From the NCBI RefSeq assembly GCF_003590715.1, contig NZ_QQVY01000002.1:318781-382780 (forward strand): a stretch of DNA of 64,000 nt, in the 5' to 3' direction. Below the pieces are notes generated by a model. The model ran no database searches and was not told where the DNA came from. It worked only from the letters and a program-made list of their open reading frames with translations. The stretch is from Paracoccus sp. JM45. GTDB taxonomy: Bacteria > Pseudomonadota > Alphaproteobacteria > Rhodobacterales > Rhodobacteraceae. Below are positions 19,760-28,821 of the stretch, one piece after another (the first letter of the stretch is position 1; the number at the start of each line of letters is the position of its first letter). The position numbers were made by a program, and so were the translations under genes.

Positions 19760-20206
19760 CTAGTTTGCGGCAGGCATCTGTTCGGCAGGTTTGGTGTCGC
19801 CGCCCATCGCGATCAGGCGATCGACAGTGCCCTGCACATCTGGACCAAGGGTCTGGCAGGCGTCGGCATCCTCCATCACGCTGAAAGCGGGGCGGAAATA
19901 TTCGCGGTCATAGGTGATGGGATCCAGCCCCAGCTTTGCCGTCAATGAATCGGTCGTGCCTGTCATCAGCTGCCATGCGCCATCGCTGACATCATATTCC
20001 GGACAGTTCGAGGTGATGACATTGGCCTGCGCCAGTTCACGGGCCAGATCCTTGGCCTGCGCGTCATCCAGCCCCGAAATATCGGGCAAAGGCACAACCA
20101 GCCTGTCGCCTGGAACCCCGTCGGCCCCTTGTGCCCATGCCGTCGCACCCAGCAGGATCGTTCCTGCCGTTACCGTTGCGGTGATGATGACATTCCAGCT
20201 TTTCAT
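19760..20206 (-). CDS. Periplasmic hypothetical protein
   Basis: 148 residues with a clear Sec signal (hydrophobic stretch ending GATAWAQG). The mature part has two Cys (NCPEY and DACQTL), which could form a disulfide, and a C-terminal segment CQTLGPDVQGTVDRLI. No known family recognised. Single gene, divergent from leuB with a 152-bp shared promoter region. Confidence 0.7.
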   Translation of the reverse strand: MKSWNVIITATVTAGTILLGATAWAQGADGVPGDRLVVPLPDISGLDDAQAKDLARELAQANVITSNCPEYDVSDGAWQLMTGTTDSLTAKLGLDPITYDREYFRPAFSVMEDADACQTLGPDVQGTVDRLIAMGGDTKPAEQMPAAN

Positions 20207-20358
20207 CGCAATTTCCCATCGGTCACTTTGCAGATAGCGTGGGCGAGGCTATGCGCATCTGCAAGGCAACTCACCGTGATCGCCCTCGTGATCTTGACCA
20301 TGCGACAGGGCACGTCTAACCCCGAAGGCACGCCGTGCCTGGCGTCAATGGAGGGATC

Positions 20359-21486
20359 ATGTCGGACCAATACTCGCTTCTTATCTTGCCCGGTGACGGG
20401 ATCGGCCCCGAAGTCATGGCCGAAGTCGTCAAAGTGATCGGGTGGTTTGAAACCCATCGCGGGATGAAGTTCGATGTCAGCCACGATCTTGTCGGCGGTG
20501 CCGCCTATGACGCGCATGGCGCGCCGTTGTCGGATGCAACCATGGCCAGGGCCCAATCTGTCGATGCGGTGATGCTGGGCGCTGTTGGCGGCCCGAAATA
20601 CGATGTGCTGGATTTCAGCGTCAAACCCGAACGCGGCCTGTTGCGCCTGCGTAAGGAAATGGACCTGTTCGCCAACCTGCGCCCTGCACAATGCTTTGAC
20701 GCGCTGGCCGATTTTTCCAGCCTCAAGCGCGAAGTGGTGGCCGGTCTGGATATCCTGATCGTGCGTGAACTGACCAGCGGTGTCTATTTCGGCGAACCGC
20801 GCGGCATCCATTCCGATGATAACAACCCTGAAAACGAAGGCGGCCGCGTCGGCATCAACACCCAACGCTATACCAGCGGCGAAATCCGTCGCGTGGCCCG
20901 TTCGGCATTCGAACTGGCCCGCCGCCGCACCAATAAGGTCTGCTCGATGGAGAAGGCCAACGTCATGGAATCAGGCATCCTTTGGCGCGAGGAGGTCCAG
21001 TGGGTCCACGACAACGAATACCCCGATGTCGAACTGACCCATATGTATGCCGATAACGGCGCGATGCAGCTGGTCCGTCGTCCGCAGCAATTCGACGTCA
21101 TCGTCACTGACAACCTGTTCGGTGACATCCTGTCGGACGCTGCCGCAATGCTGACCGGCAGCCTTGGCATGCTGCCTTCGGCCAGCCTTGGCGCGAAAAT
21201 GGCCAATGGTCGCCCGAAGGCCATGTACGAGCCCGTCCATGGATCTGCCCCCGATATTGCCGGTCAGGGCAAGGCCAACCCGATTGCCTGTATTTTAAGC
21301 TTTGCGATGGCTTTGCGCTATAGCTTCGACGAAGGCGACGCTGCGGCGGAACTGGAACGCGCTGTCGAGCATGTCTTAGCTGATGGAATACGCACGGCGG
21401 ACCTGATGGGTCCCGAAGGCGGCACGCCGGTTACGACGGCGCAAATGGGTGATTACATCATCAAGGCTTTGTCACAGGAGAGTTAA
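20359..21486 (+). CDS. leuB: 3-isopropylmalate dehydrogenase
   Basis: NAD-dependent oxidative decarboxylation in leucine synthesis. 375 residues beginning [15 protein letters not shown]. It has [15 protein letters not shown] for substrate binding and the isocitrate/isopropylmalate dehydrogenase signature [22 protein letters not shown] 20,359 follows GAGGG; the in-frame ATG at 20,335 is less likely. The stop overlaps the next start as TAATG, so the exporter is translationally coupled. Confidence 0.96.
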   Translation: MSDQYSLLILPGDGIGPEVMAEVVKVIGWFETHRGMKFDVSHDLVGGAAYDAHGAPLSDATMARAQSVDAVMLGAVGGPKYDVLDFSVKPERGLLRLRKEMDLFANLRPAQCFDALADFSSLKREVVAGLDILIVRELTSGVYFGEPRGIHSDDNNPENEGGRVGINTQRYTSGEIRRVARSAFELARRRTNKVCSMEKANVMESGILWREEVQWVHDNEYPDVELTHMYADNGAMQLVRRPQQFDVIVTDNLFGDILSDAAAMLTGSLGMLPSASLGAKMANGRPKAMYEPVHGSAPDIAGQGKANPIACILSFAMALRYSFDEGDAAAELERAVEHVLADGIRTADLMGPEGGTPVTTAQMGDYIIKALSQES

Positions 21487-22445
21487 TGGCACTTTCAGGG
21501 AACGTAAAAGGAGCCCTGCTGCAGCTTGCAGCTATGGGGATCTATGCAACGCATGACGTGGTCATCAAAACGCTTGGGGAAACCTATCCGGCGCTTCAGA
21601 TCCTGTTTTTCGCATCCCTTTTATCCTTCCCGCTGGTGTCCCTAATTCTGATGAGCGACCCCCAGCCCGGCACATTGCGTCCCAGTAATCCGGGCTGGGT
21701 GATCCTGCGAACAATCTGCGCGGTCATTTCGGGGATGGCAGGCTTTTATGCCTTTTCGAACCTGCCCCTGACACAGGTCTATGCGATCCTGTTCACCACG
21801 CCTTTGCTGATCACATTGCTCTCTATTCCGTTGTTGGGGGAACGTGTCGGTATCCACAGGCTGGCCGCCGTTGTCGTCGGCCTTTCGGGCGTCATGATCG
21901 TGCTGCGTCCGGGCACGCAGGAACTGCAACTGGGCCATCTGGCTGCCATGTGCAGTGCATGTGCCGGTGCAATTGCTGCTGTTATCATCCGCCGCCTTGG
22001 CCGTCGTGAACGCCCGATGGTGCTGATGATGTGGCCAATGCTGGGCAATTTCATGGCCACCGGTGCCGCGTTGACCATCAGCTATGAACCCATGCAGCTG
22101 ATCCATTTCGGCATGACGGGCATCATTGCCAGCCTTGGCCTGATCGCCAGCTTTCTGGTCATCATCGCCTATCGTGCCGGAGAGGCAGCCATCGTCGCCC
22201 CCATGCAGTATTCGCAGATCCTCTGGGCCACCGGCTATGGCTGGTTCCTGTTCGGTGAAAGCCTTGATATGCCGACCCTTATAGGTGCCAGCGTGATTAT
22301 CGGATCGGGCATCTATATCGTCGTGCGCGAAGCCCGCGGAGGCGTATCCACCAATCGCCCCGTCACATCATCCCGCATGCGCAGTGAAACCGTCACCGCC
22401 CCCAAATCGACAATCATGCAAAGAATGTGGCCCCATCGCCGCTGA
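21486..22445 (+). CDS. DMT-superfamily (EamA) transporter
   Basis: 319 residues with ten hydrophobic segments arranged as two EamA repeats (first near ALLQLAAMGIYATHDVVIKT, second near LAAMCSACAGAIAAVIIRR). Start ATG shares a base with the leuB stop. These proteins usually export or import small metabolites such as amino acids. Coupling to leuB hints at a branched-chain or related substrate, an inference only. Last chromosomal protein gene before the tRNA and the transposon. Confidence 0.88.
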   Translation: MALSGNVKGALLQLAAMGIYATHDVVIKTLGETYPALQILFFASLLSFPLVSLILMSDPQPGTLRPSNPGWVILRTICAVISGMAGFYAFSNLPLTQVYAILFTTPLLITLLSIPLLGERVGIHRLAAVVVGLSGVMIVLRPGTQELQLGHLAAMCSACAGAIAAVIIRRLGRRERPMVLMMWPMLGNFMATGAALTISYEPMQLIHFGMTGIIASLGLIASFLVIIAYRAGEAAIVAPMQYSQILWATGYGWFLFGESLDMPTLIGASVIIGSGIYIVVREARGGVSTNRPVTSSRMRSETVTAPKSTIMQRMWPHRR

Positions 22446-22492
22446 ATCCGGCTTGCATCCCACCGTTTAGGGGTTTATTTCGCCCCTACGGT

Positions 22493-22569
22493 CGGAGCGT
22501 AGCGCAGCCTGGTAGCGCACCTGCTTCGGGAGCAGGGGGTCGGAGGTTCGAATCCTCTCGCTCCGACCA
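22493..22569 (+). tRNA. tRNA-Pro (anticodon CGG)
   Basis: Complete 77-nt cloverleaf with CCA encoded. Acceptor stem CGGAGCG/CGCTCCG, D-arm GCGCAGCCTGGTAGCGC, anticodon stem CCTGC/GCAGG around loop TTCGGGA (anticodon CGG at 22,527-22,529), T-loop GGTTCGAATCC. The Tn7-like element begins 10 bp after its last base and leaves it intact, so this gene is the presumed attachment site. Confidence 0.96.
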
Positions 22570-22574
22570 TTTTC

Positions 22575-22579
22575 CCGAT
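22575..22579. repeat. Left target-site duplication CCGAT
   Basis: Five bases directly before the transposon terminus at 22,580, repeated exactly at 62,621-62,625 directly after the other terminus. Five-bp duplication is the hallmark of Tn7-family transposition. Confidence 0.9.
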
Positions 22580-22791
22580 TGTAATTCGTCACTATAGTTG
22601 TCCTTTTTCGACAACTATTCTTCCTTTTTCGCCAGTTTGAGTTTCCTCAACCGGCCTGAAGACCTCTTTTGCATACAAGGCTGATGTTCAGACGGCATGT
22701 AAGAATTGAGGCGAAGGGGTCGCAGCAATCATGCGGCGTTGCGGAAAATGGACCGATGTCCCATGCAAACTAGCATGATGCTTTCGGCCCA
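22580..22791 (+). repeat. Transposon left end, outer copy
   Basis: 212 bp repeated in direct orientation at 61,585-61,796 with five mismatches by eye. It contains TCCTTTTTCG twice (22,601-22,610 and 22,622-22,631), 21 bp apart, plausible TnsB binding sites, and the small dyad TTGTC/GACAA. The homology stops sharply at 22,791. Confidence 0.9.
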
Positions 22792-23220
22792 CCGCCGAAA
22801 TTCGCTATGGTAGTCATAGCTGCAACGCAGCTTCCCCGACCGACCTTTCGTGACATCGCGCAGCAAAATCGGGTGAGCTGAAGGTCTGCTGTGCGGGTGT
22901 GGTTTCAACTGATCACTGCAAGCGCGAAAATCAAACGAAGACCAGATTGGCATCAACAGAAACGGCGGGAAGCAGACATTCTCTGCAGGTGCGAAACGGT
23001 CACTGCCACGCTGATGGTGCAGACATTCAGCAAGCGATTGTAGGCGGCTTGGCGGTGTGCCACACTCCAGATACAAGAGTTTACATTTTTTTGGGCATTA
23101 AAAAGCTTTGAGAACGTTGCACGAAATCCAGTGCCATCATTTTTGAAAGAATGGACAACGGACTTTAGCGGCGAATTCACAAACCATAGTAGGCTGAAAC
23201 CCTGACGCGGAGAATAAGTC
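22792..23220. other. Non-coding stretch between left end and the PHP-ATPase gene
   Basis: No credible gene on either strand; short frames lack ribosome sites and family resemblance. The last 120 bp is AT-rich and probably carries the promoter of the ATPase gene at 23,221, which has GCGGAGAA upstream of its ATG. Confidence 0.5.
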
Positions 23221-25863
23221 ATGAGTGAAGCAGTGGGGGATTTCTTTGCCCACGGTACCAGATGGGTTCGAGCCGATTTTCACTTACACACGCGGGCAGA
23301 CAAAGAGTTTAAGTTTGATGGCGAAGGAGATCGCTTCGTCTCATCCTACGTTGAGGGGTTACAGGCAGCGGGCATCGGTCTTGGCGTAATCACCAACCAC
23401 AACAAATTCGATGTTGGAGAGTTCAAAGCGTTGCGTCGAAAGGCGCGCAAAGCGGGCATCGGGTTGCTTCCAGGGGTCGAGTTATCGGTCAATGATGGCT
23501 CGAACGGCGTTCATACTTTGATCGTGTTTTCAGATGAGTGGCTTGAAGGTGGAAACGACTATATCAATCAGTTTCTCGGGGTCGCATTTTCCGGCAAAGT
23601 CCCAAGTCAGTATGAGCAGGAGAACGGTCGTAGCAACGATGATCTTCTTGCTACACTGAAGAAGCTCGAAGCCTACGGGCGTGATTTCTTCATAAATTTT
23701 GCCCACGTAGAGGCCAATAGCGGCCTGTGGAAGGAGATCAGTGGCGGTCGCATGAGCGAGCTGGCAGCTCAACCGCTTATTCAGAAATACACTCTCGGGT
23801 TTCAAAAAGTTCGAACACACGACAAGGCCGATGCTGCTTGTCGGACCAAAGTTCAAGGCTGGTGGGGGGATCAGTATCCCGCTGAAGTTGAGGGGTCTGA
23901 TCCCAAGGCTGTCGAAGAAATTGGTAAGGGGCGAAAGAGCTATATAAAAGTTGGCGATCTAGGGTTTGATGCCGTCAAGTTTGCCCTTACCGACCACGGG
24001 TTTCGGGTTGCCCGTGAAGCGCCTACCGTCGAACACTCTCATATCAACGCTATCCGATTTGAAGGTGGGCTTCTGGATGGCAAGCGGGTGACGTTCTCAC
24101 CCCATCTAAACTGCTTGATCGGCATACAAGGCAGCGGAAAGTCCTCGATCCTTGAAAGCTTACGCTATGCCCTAGACGTACCATTCGGAGATAAAGCTCA
24201 AGATCAGGACTATAAGAAGGGCCTTTTGCCTTTCATCTTGAAGAGTGGTGGCAAGATCGTTGTGGAGGCTACCGATCGCCACGGTACGCGCTTCGAGATT
24301 AGACGCCTTCTCGGTCACGCGCATGAAGTCTACGTTGACGGTGTGCTCCGGCCCGGCGTTTCTATCCGTGAAACCATCATCGCGAAGCCTCTTTACTTTG
24401 GCCAGAAAGACCTTTCTGCCGCAGGGAAAGGTTTTGGACACGATCTCGTCGAGAAGCTGATGGGTGATAGTTTGAAGGACGTTCGGCAGAAAATTGAGGA
24501 GCGTCGCGGTGTGCTTGAGCAGGCCATCGACGCGCTGAAGTCCTTGCATAGCGATGTCGAAGATCAGGCCACACTGGAAGAGGAGCTCAAGGATGTCGAA
24601 TTTCGCCTGGAGCAATTTGACAAACATGGCGTCAAAGAAAAGCTAGATAAGCAAATTGCCTTCAGTAGTGACTTGAGCTTCTGCGAGAGCGTCGATGAAA
24701 TTGCCAAAGAATGGCACGGATCGTTGGATGAAGCGGTTACCGAGACCGAAGAGCAACTGGCTACGCTCGAAGCGCAGAAATCAGATTACAATGCAGAATT
24801 CTTTGAACGATATGCCAAGAAGATCGAAGCGCTAAAGAAGAGCGTTAGCTATGCGCGTACGATCGTTGTTTCCTCAGGGACCGTTAGCACCGATCTTTTG
24901 GAACTCCGAGAAGAATTGTCGGCTGTGAAAGACGGTCTCAAAGAAGAGTTTGCCGAAGTTGAGCGTGAGCTGGTTCAGGCTCTCGAAGAGCAAGGCGTAA
25001 CGTCAATCGAGCCCGATGCCTACATCACGCTGACAGATCGAAAGAGCGAACTGGTTGCCGGGATCTCGGATCTCACGAAGAAGACTGCAAAAGCTCGCAC
25101 TAGGCATGATGAGGTGCTTATGGCACTCGCTTCGTTGAACGACGCGTGGCACGAAGAATATAATCTGATCTCGAAAGCCTTAGAGACCATCAATGACTCG
25201 CAGGGCTCACTTAAAGTTGAGGGCGTCTTCAAGGGTGATAAGGCAACGTATAAGTCTCACATTGACGGTTTGTTCAAGGGGAGCGGTCAGCGTAAGGAGA
25301 CGTATGATTCACTTGCGAAGGAGTACCCTGACTTTGGAGAGGTCTTTAAAGACCTAGAGGAAGCATCCAAGCACGCAAAGAGTAAGGCGACTGCGTTCCA
25401 GGAACTTTTCTTGGGCAGCATCAAGGAGCTTCTGACTTTCCAGATTCCGAACAGCTATGATGTGACATATCATGGTAGGCCTCTGCGCTTGCATTCACTT
25501 GGTCAGCGCGCCTCTGCGATGATGCTTTTCCTTTTAAGTCAGGTAGGAAATGACCTCTTGCTCATCGACCAGCCCGAGGACGATCTGGATAGCCAGACAG
25601 TTTATGAGGAAGTCGTCAAAATTGTCAGAGCCATAAAGCCGAACCGGCAGTTTATCTTTGCAACCCACAATGCCAATTTTCCGGTACTCGGCGATGCGGA
25701 GACCGTTACAACATGTAGCGCCACAGATGAAGAAATAGCGGTCGCTGTAGGAAACATCGACGACCGGGCCTGCCAAGAGAAGGTCATCAAGATCATGGAA
25801 GGCGGTCCCGAGGCGTTCGAACGTCGAAAAACAATCTATCAAATCTGGAAGCCGTCTGCTTAA
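23221..25863 (+). CDS. PHP-domain / SMC-like ATPase (TrlF-type), candidate defence protein
   Basis: 880 residues in two functional parts. The N-terminal PHP phosphoesterase has RADFHLHT (residues 18-24), ITNHN and GVELS, typical metal-binding segments. From about residue 285 there is an ABC/SMC-type ATPase: Walker A GIQGSGKS at 301-308, a long coiled-coil middle (about 410-690), signature-like LGQRASAMM, Walker B LLLIDQPEDDLD near 780-791 and the switch His in FATHNANFP. Proteins with this build occur as single genes in mobile elements and prophages and are suspected nucleases activated by ATP-dependent sensing. As first cargo beside the left end, a role against phage or plasmids is a reasonable inference, not proven. 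Confidence 0.8.
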   Translation: MSEAVGDFFAHGTRWVRADFHLHTRADKEFKFDGEGDRFVSSYVEGLQAAGIGLGVITNHNKFDVGEFKALRRKARKAGIGLLPGVELSVNDGSNGVHTLIVFSDEWLEGGNDYINQFLGVAFSGKVPSQYEQENGRSNDDLLATLKKLEAYGRDFFINFAHVEANSGLWKEISGGRMSELAAQPLIQKYTLGFQKVRTHDKADAACRTKVQGWWGDQYPAEVEGSDPKAVEEIGKGRKSYIKVGDLGFDAVKFALTDHGFRVAREAPTVEHSHINAIRFEGGLLDGKRVTFSPHLNCLIGIQGSGKSSILESLRYALDVPFGDKAQDQDYKKGLLPFILKSGGKIVVEATDRHGTRFEIRRLLGHAHEVYVDGVLRPGVSIRETIIAKPLYFGQKDLSAAGKGFGHDLVEKLMGDSLKDVRQKIEERRGVLEQAIDALKSLHSDVEDQATLEEELKDVEFRLEQFDKHGVKEKLDKQIAFSSDLSFCESVDEIAKEWHGSLDEAVTETEEQLATLEAQKSDYNAEFFERYAKKIEALKKSVSYARTIVVSSGTVSTDLLELREELSAVKDGLKEEFAEVERELVQALEEQGVTSIEPDAYITLTDRKSELVAGISDLTKKTAKARTRHDEVLMALASLNDAWHEEYNLISKALETINDSQGSLKVEGVFKGDKATYKSHIDGLFKGSGQRKETYDSLAKEYPDFGEVFKDLEEASKHAKSKATAFQELFLGSIKELLTFQIPNSYDVTYHGRPLRLHSLGQRASAMMLFLLSQVGNDLLLIDQPEDDLDSQTVYEEVVKIVRAIKPNRQFIFATHNANFPVLGDAETVTTCSATDEEIAVAVGNIDDRACQEKVIKIMEGGPEAFERRKTIYQIWKPSA

Positions 25864-26577
25864 CGCTAAGCAAATTGGATAATTTTTGATATGTTTGATT
25901 TTAACGCCCTTTTGCTCGAGAAAGTTCAGAAAGTACCCAGAGAATTCGCTAAGCCCATCATGAATTAATAGCAGCTTCGTCAGCATAGCTGACGTCTACA
26001 AGTCTTCTGATAACGCGATCACGGCGAAAGTCTGGTTTGACGGGCTGCACTGCAGCATTGAGCTAACTGTGTGGATGGCAGCTTTGGGCCGGGAGTGACG
26101 CGCGCACCCGCGATGACTAGGCGCGACCTCTGCTGCACCGCCGAAAGTCCGCTCCGAGCCCATGCTGTTGAAAAACTCCTTCAATCCGCGTCGGCAGGCG
26201 CTGGATCAGAATTTTGTTCTGCCAGAGGGCGAATTTGCCTCTTGAACGGGGCGCTATCCTCGCTGGCGAAAACAAGCGTTCTGAAAATTCAGGCTGCTTT
26301 GAGCCCGCCCGACTTTTTCAACAAAATAAGCCCATCAGCGACATTGATGCCAGCTGCAGCGAATGCAGGCGCGGCAGGAACGAACGACCCTTAGCTGCCT
26401 TTGACGCAAAGGAATGGTCGCTGCGGTGCGGGCCGCAAGATTCGTCATTCGCCGCGGTTGCAATATTGACAAAGGGCTAAGGTCGGCACTGCGGTAGGCG
26501 CGGTCATTTTCTTTACGTTTCGAGCCTATCAGGATCTTCCTTTTGCGGGCGCACATTATTCACCCTAAAGTGGACCA
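25864..26577. other. Intergenic region with a possible MITE-like relic
   Basis: No convincing gene. TGTTGAAAAA at 26,166-26,175 is mirrored by TTTTTCAACA at 26,314-26,323 (12 of 13 bases if extended inward), enclosing about 158 bp. This looks like a short non-autonomous element or an IS relic. The last 60 bp before 26,578 is probably the promoter of the GST gene. Confidence 0.4.
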
Positions 26578-27237
26578 ATGACCCAAGATATTTTGACCAC
26601 ACCGCAACCGATCCTGTGGAGCTTTCGACGCTGCCCTTATGCAATGCGGGCGCGGATGGCAGTGTTGAGCGCGGGGCTAGAGGTAGAACTGCGCGAGATC
26701 AAATTGAAAGATAAACCGCAGGCGTTTCTTCAGGCCTCGCCCTCGGCCACGGTGCCGAATTTGCAAGCGAGTGATCTGAACTTGGATGAGAGTCGCGACA
26801 TCATGCGATGGGCGCTTGGGAAAAGTGATCCGCATGGGTTGTTGAACATGCCGAGTATTGGCGAAACCCTGATTGCCCAGAACGATGGGCCTTTTAAAGC
26901 TGCGCTGGATCACACGAAATATTCAGACCGCTATCCTGATCTGGATGCCAAATCCGAACGGGCGCAAGCATCCAACTTTATTCAGTCTCTTGAGACACAG
27001 CTGGCAAAGTATCCTTTCTTGACGGGCGACAGGCCCACACTCGCTGACATTGCGATTTTTCCGTTTGTAAGGCAGTTCGCCCATATCGACCGTGCCTGGT
27101 TTGAAGCGCAGCCTTGGCCCAATGTGATCCTTTGGCTGGACAGTTTTATTCAGAGCGCCGACTTTCAGAAAGCCATGACGAAAGTCATTGTTTGGGAAGA
27201 ACACGCGAGTCCATATCTTTTTGGCCAAGCATCTTAA
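26578..27237 (+). CDS. Glutathione S-transferase family protein
   Basis: 219 residues. The thioredoxin-fold N-terminus carries WSFRRCPYAMRARMA, a Cys-containing active site as in omega/beta-class GSTs. The glutathione-binding part includes PSATVPNL and DESRDIMRW, and the helical C-terminal domain includes LTGDRPTLADIAIFPF. It likely conjugates or reduces substrates with glutathione in the cytoplasm. It is 8 bp ahead of the DUF6880 gene on the same strand, so probably co-transcribed. Confidence 0.88.
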   Translation: MTQDILTTPQPILWSFRRCPYAMRARMAVLSAGLEVELREIKLKDKPQAFLQASPSATVPNLQASDLNLDESRDIMRWALGKSDPHGLLNMPSIGETLIAQNDGPFKAALDHTKYSDRYPDLDAKSERAQASNFIQSLETQLAKYPFLTGDRPTLADIAIFPFVRQFAHIDRAWFEAQPWPNVILWLDSFIQSADFQKAMTKVIVWEEHASPYLFGQAS

Positions 27238-27245
27238 TAGGTCTG

Positions 27246-28697
27246 ATGATGGCAGGAAAATCTCTTAACAAGAAGAACTTGGAAGCCTTGGGCGCCGAAG
27301 TTCTAGCTGAGCTGCTTATGGACGCTGTCAAAGGCGATGCGGCCCGGCAGCGGCGGGTGCGGATGGCATTGTCCTCAGAGCAAAGCCCGAAAGAGGCCGC
27401 CGCTGACATCCGCAAGCGGATGGCACAAATCCGGCGCGCCAAAAGCTGGATCTCCATGCGAGGGCAGCACATGTTGGCCAAAGAACTTAATGGTTTGATT
27501 GACGTTATTTTGAACCGCGTTGCATCTGAAGACGTGGGCCTTGGCTTTGATCTGCTTTGGTCGTTATTGCAACTTGCGCCCGACATTCATGCCCGTACCG
27601 ACGACAGCAATGGTACAATCGGCGACGTCATGGATGCTGTGATGAACGCGATCCAAGCACTCGCCCCACGTCTTGATCGCAACGCCGAGCAGCTTGCGGA
27701 TCAGGTGTTTGAGGCCCTCCAAGACAACGGCTATGGCGAATTTGATGGCGCTATCCCTGCGTTGTCGCAGGCATTGGGCGATCAGGGTTTGACAGCGCTT
27801 AGGGTACGTGCGGAAATTGCGATGGATGCGCCTGTCACCTTGGACGAAACAGAGTATTTCGGGGTTCTTATGAGCGCCGAACGTCGCCTTGAAATGGCAA
27901 AGGACAGTCAGAACAGAACGCTTAGAATGATCCTATCGGACATTGCTGATGCCCAAGGCGATGTGGATGCGTGGCTGTCGCAGTACAGCGCACAGCAATT
28001 GACGTATCACACGATTGCGCCGGATGCAGCGCGGCGGCTCTTGACGGCGGGCCGCGCCGAAGATGCCCTGCGGATCATGGACACCTGTATCGCCTCTGAG
28101 AAGGACAAAGACCGCACCTTTGATACGCCAGAAGTCGACAGCGCCCGTTTCGCCTGCCTCGAAGCCTTGGGCGACGAGGACAGCCTGCGCAGCGCCATGT
28201 GGTCCCGGTTCGAAACGACGCTTTGCGCCGAGACCCTGCGCCGCTATCTCTCACGCCTGCCCGATTTTGACGATGATGAGGCGCTGCTGAATGCCCGCAC
28301 CCATGTGCGCACCCACCCAGATCTTCTCCAGGTACTCATTTTTTGCATGAGTTGGCCCGATGCAAGGCTTGCCGCTGATGTGATACTGTCGCGATACGCA
28401 GAACTGGATGGCAATACCTATGAACTCCTGACCCCGACATCCGAGTTTCTCAAGGCCGAACATCCCCTGGCCGCTACACTGGCTTTGCGGTCGATGATAA
28501 CCTTTTCCCTTCAAAACAACCGCGCCAAACGCTACCGCCATGCCGCCCGTCATCTCGCCTCCTGCGCCCAGGCCGATATGGCTATTGCGGATTACGGTGC
28601 CTTTCAAAGTCACGATGCCTTTTTCAACGACCTACGCCGCAAGCATCCACGCAAACACGCTTTTTGGGACAAGGTCGAACAACAGGGCCGGATCTAA
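27246..28697 (+). CDS. DUF6880-type helical-repeat protein
   Basis: 483 residues from ATG 27,246 (a second ATG follows at 27,249). Starts MMAGKSLNKKNLEALGAEVLAELL, then a succession of amphipathic helices rich in Ala, Leu and Asp that look like TPR/HEAT-type repeats. C-terminus is LRRKHPRKHAFWDKVEQQ. This resembles the DUF6880 family, whose function is unknown; the assignment is from memory of the family. No signal peptide or catalytic motif is seen. Follows GST closely. Confidence 0.65.
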   Translation: MMAGKSLNKKNLEALGAEVLAELLMDAVKGDAARQRRVRMALSSEQSPKEAAADIRKRMAQIRRAKSWISMRGQHMLAKELNGLIDVILNRVASEDVGLGFDLLWSLLQLAPDIHARTDDSNGTIGDVMDAVMNAIQALAPRLDRNAEQLADQVFEALQDNGYGEFDGAIPALSQALGDQGLTALRVRAEIAMDAPVTLDETEYFGVLMSAERRLEMAKDSQNRTLRMILSDIADAQGDVDAWLSQYSAQQLTYHTIAPDAARRLLTAGRAEDALRIMDTCIASEKDKDRTFDTPEVDSARFACLEALGDEDSLRSAMWSRFETTLCAETLRRYLSRLPDFDDDEALLNARTHVRTHPDLLQVLIFCMSWPDARLAADVILSRYAELDGNTYELLTPTSEFLKAEHPLAATLALRSMITFSLQNNRAKRYRHAARHLASCAQADMAIADYGAFQSHDAFFNDLRRKHPRKHAFWDKVEQQGRI

Positions 28698-28821
28698 AAG
28701 ACGTATGAGAAAGTGGCTTCCGGCCCAAACCAGCCTGCAAGGTACTCTAGGAAGTTGCGAAGCAGCTTCAGCGAAGCAGAAATAGCTTTCGTTACAGAGC
28801 TGCGACAGAGGGGCCTTATGG

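Noticed and set aside
22493..22791. Integrase-type genomic island with attL/attR in tRNA-Pro
   Set aside because: The 212-bp direct repeats looked like att sites at first, but no tyrosine integrase exists, the repeats do not include tRNA sequence, and the termini with 5-bp duplication show Tn7-type transposition instead.
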